Shown here piece by piece: positions 62,852 to 64,000 of a DNA stretch of 64,000 nt. The translations under genes and the position numbers were made by a program. Within the stretch, counting starts at the first letter, position 1; every line of letters begins with the position of its first letter. This stretch comes from Eutrophovita sp913057845 (GTDB lineage: Bacteria; Pseudomonadota; Gammaproteobacteria; Burkholderiales; Eutrophovitaceae), in assembly GCA_963925895.1 (NCBI GenBank), contig CAWUVH010000009.1, positions 1 to 64,000 on the forward strand, given 5' to 3'. The notes under the pieces are model-generated. The model was not told the origin of the DNA. It saw only the letters and a list, made by a program, of their open reading frames with translations, and did not search any database.

Positions 62852-63661
62852 ATGGACGCCGAAAACACAGCGAAACTCAATTCAGACGAAACAGTATTGC
62901 TTAGGGCGGATGAAGGCGGCATCGCCACACTGACACTTAACCGCCCGAAAGCGTTCAACGCGCTCTCCGAGGAACTGCTTGCAGCACTGCAAATGCAATT
63001 AGAGACCATCAGCAATGATTCATCGGTTCGAGTCGTAGTCATTGAGGGGAGCGGAGACGCATTTTGTGCTGGGCACGACCTTAAACAAATGCGGGCAAAC
63101 CCAAGTCGAGAGTACTATGACGCGCTGTTTAATACCTGCAGCCAATTCATGCTCACCTTAATGAGGATCCCTCAACCTGTGATCGCTAAAGTACATGGCA
63201 TTGCGACTGCTGCCGGCTGCCAACTCGTTGGGACCTGTGATCTTGCCATTGCCTCAGAAGAAGCGAAATTTGCAACTTCTGGTATTAATTACGGCTTATT
63301 TTGCTCAACACCGGCGGTTGCCGTATCTCGAAACATTCATCGAAAAAAAGCTGCAGAATTACTATTTACCGGTGAGTTCATTGACGCACGCACCGCAGAG
63401 TCATTCGGACTAATCAACAAAGCTGTCCCTGCCAAACAACTGAATGCCGAAGTGATCCAGATGGCTAATTTAATTATTCGCAAGTCGGCGGTTGCCGTTT
63501 CAACAGGTAAACGAATGCTCTACCGACAAATTGAGATGGGTATAGATGACGCCTACAAGTTCGCAGCCGAGACAATGGCCTGCAATATGATGGCCTTTGA
63601 TGCTGGCGAAGGGATAGATGCATTTATTGAAAAAAGGTCTCCAACCTGGAAGCATATTTAA
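62852..63661 (+). CDS. Enoyl-CoA hydratase family protein
   Basis: Crotonase-fold protein of 269 residues: IATLTLNRPKAFNALSEELL, then SGDAFCAGHDLKQMR (oxyanion strand), KVHGIATAAGCQLVGTCDLAIASEEAKFATSGINYGLF. The pattern resembles the enoyl-CoA hydratase ECHDC3-like bacterial group, with CSTPAVAVSRNI where classical hydratases have a Glu-containing loop, so the exact reaction is open. It is a single gene with GAGAG upstream of the ATG. Confidence 0.86.
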   Translation: MDAENTAKLNSDETVLLRADEGGIATLTLNRPKAFNALSEELLAALQMQLETISNDSSVRVVVIEGSGDAFCAGHDLKQMRANPSREYYDALFNTCSQFMLTLMRIPQPVIAKVHGIATAAGCQLVGTCDLAIASEEAKFATSGINYGLFCSTPAVAVSRNIHRKKAAELLFTGEFIDARTAESFGLINKAVPAKQLNAEVIQMANLIIRKSAVAVSTGKRMLYRQIEMGIDDAYKFAAETMACNMMAFDAGEGIDAFIEKRSPTWKHI

Positions 63662-63704
63662 GTCTGCACCAGTCTTTGATTGACCAAGTAACAAAAAGAT
63701 AAAA

Positions 63705-64000
63705 CTACATAGATGCCGCTGATGTGGCGCGATCACTAAGACGCACACGTCGCCACTCGGCAAAGTATACGACGGTAGAAATAGACAAAGTTACCAATAA
63801 TGTTGGCATCATCACACTTAGAATTAAATCACTCACGAATAATTTTGCCTCTTGTGCAAAAGCAAGTGCAATAACTAGAAACGCAAGTGCCGCGTGTGAC
63901 TTACCCCATAGATTAGGTACCACTCGAATATCTCTTAATTTGCTGTCAAGCAGTCCAACACTCAGCATCACAACATCTCTCAAAACTAGAGGGATGCCAA
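63705..64000 (-). CDS. Probable CDP-alcohol phosphatidyltransferase, C-terminal part (runs off right edge)
   Basis: The minus-strand frame is open from the window end to a stop at 63705. The visible tail reads GIPLVLRDVVMLSVGLLDSK, then VVPNLWGKSHAALAFLVIALAFAQ, LVTLSISTVVYFAEWRR. The RD-helix followed by a basic loop, P-x-x-x-GK, and further membrane helices fit the C-terminal half of PgsA/cardiolipin-synthase-type enzymes of phospholipid synthesis. The catalytic CDP-alcohol motif would lie beyond the edge, so the assignment is tentative. No start inside the window is required. Confidence 0.55.
   Translation of the reverse strand, partial: GIPLVLRDVVMLSVGLLDSKLRDIRVVPNLWGKSHAALAFLVIALAFAQEAKLFVSDLILSVMMPTLLVTLSISTVVYFAEWRRVRLSDRATSAASM

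Overview
The window looks like a chromosomal segment of a free-living, probably aquatic gammaproteobacterium. The evidence is gene content: the order ispB (divergent) / rplU-rpmA-obgE-proB, an ampD next to a PP0621-type small protein, srkA, rluE and acpH, and a long class I NrdA that appears to carry two ATP-cone regions, as in Pseudomonas-type enzymes. I cannot resolve genus or family. No tRNA, rRNA, CRISPR array, insertion sequence or prophage was seen. Both ends cut a gene: a lysine/alanine-repeat protein on the left and a probable CDP-alcohol phosphatidyltransferase on the right.

Layout. 0-15 kb is mostly housekeeping: a histone-H1-like repeat protein, nrdB and nrdA behind a promoter that carries two NrdR-type boxes, ampD, ispB, rplU-rpmA-obgE-proB, then a rubrerythrin / Fe-S oxidoreductase / DUF3501 set. 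14.7-21.8 kb is catabolic: an L-2-hydroxyglutarate-oxidase-like flavoprotein, 4-hydroxy-2-oxovalerate aldolase with acylating acetaldehyde dehydrogenase, an SDR, a Zn alcohol dehydrogenase, an Ldh-family oxidoreductase and an RraA-family protein. 21.9-26.7 kb is a translationally coupled envelope operon (MMPL/RND transporter, LolA-like periplasmic protein, DUF1302-type outer-membrane barrel). 27.0-29.4 kb holds a PQQ alcohol dehydrogenase with the Asp-x-Asp signature of lanthanide-dependent enzymes plus its cytochrome c. 29.5-44.3 kb mixes housekeeping (rluE, ygiQ) with more accessory catabolism: crotonase, SDRs, a methyltransferase, a PQQ-associated beta-propeller lipoprotein, an orphan family-5 solute-binding protein, a dienelactone hydrolase/SnoaL-like fusion, two phytanoyl-CoA-dioxygenase-like proteins and an MhpD-like hydratase.

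44.5-51.1 kb is a complete sugar-type ABC importer (binding protein, two permeases, ATPase) with a large putative lactonase. Next comes a porin behind a promoter with two tandem Fur boxes, then ferredoxin-NADP reductase, and a minus-strand group (HpaI-type aldolase, D-2-hydroxyacid dehydrogenase, SDR, quinone oxidoreductase). 57-64 kb contains two decayed genes found by reading through stop codons and frames: a PHB depolymerase (phaZ) lacking its middle, and a cupin with two in-frame stops. It also holds srkA, an SDR, an unrecognised protein, acpH, a DUF599 membrane protein and an enoyl-CoA hydratase.

Taken together, the accessory genes suggest a heterotroph that takes up and oxidises alcohols, lactones or sugar acids and other small organic compounds through periplasmic PQQ chemistry and cytoplasmic dehydrogenase/aldolase routes ending in pyruvate and acetyl-CoA. 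The actual substrates cannot be read from the sequence.
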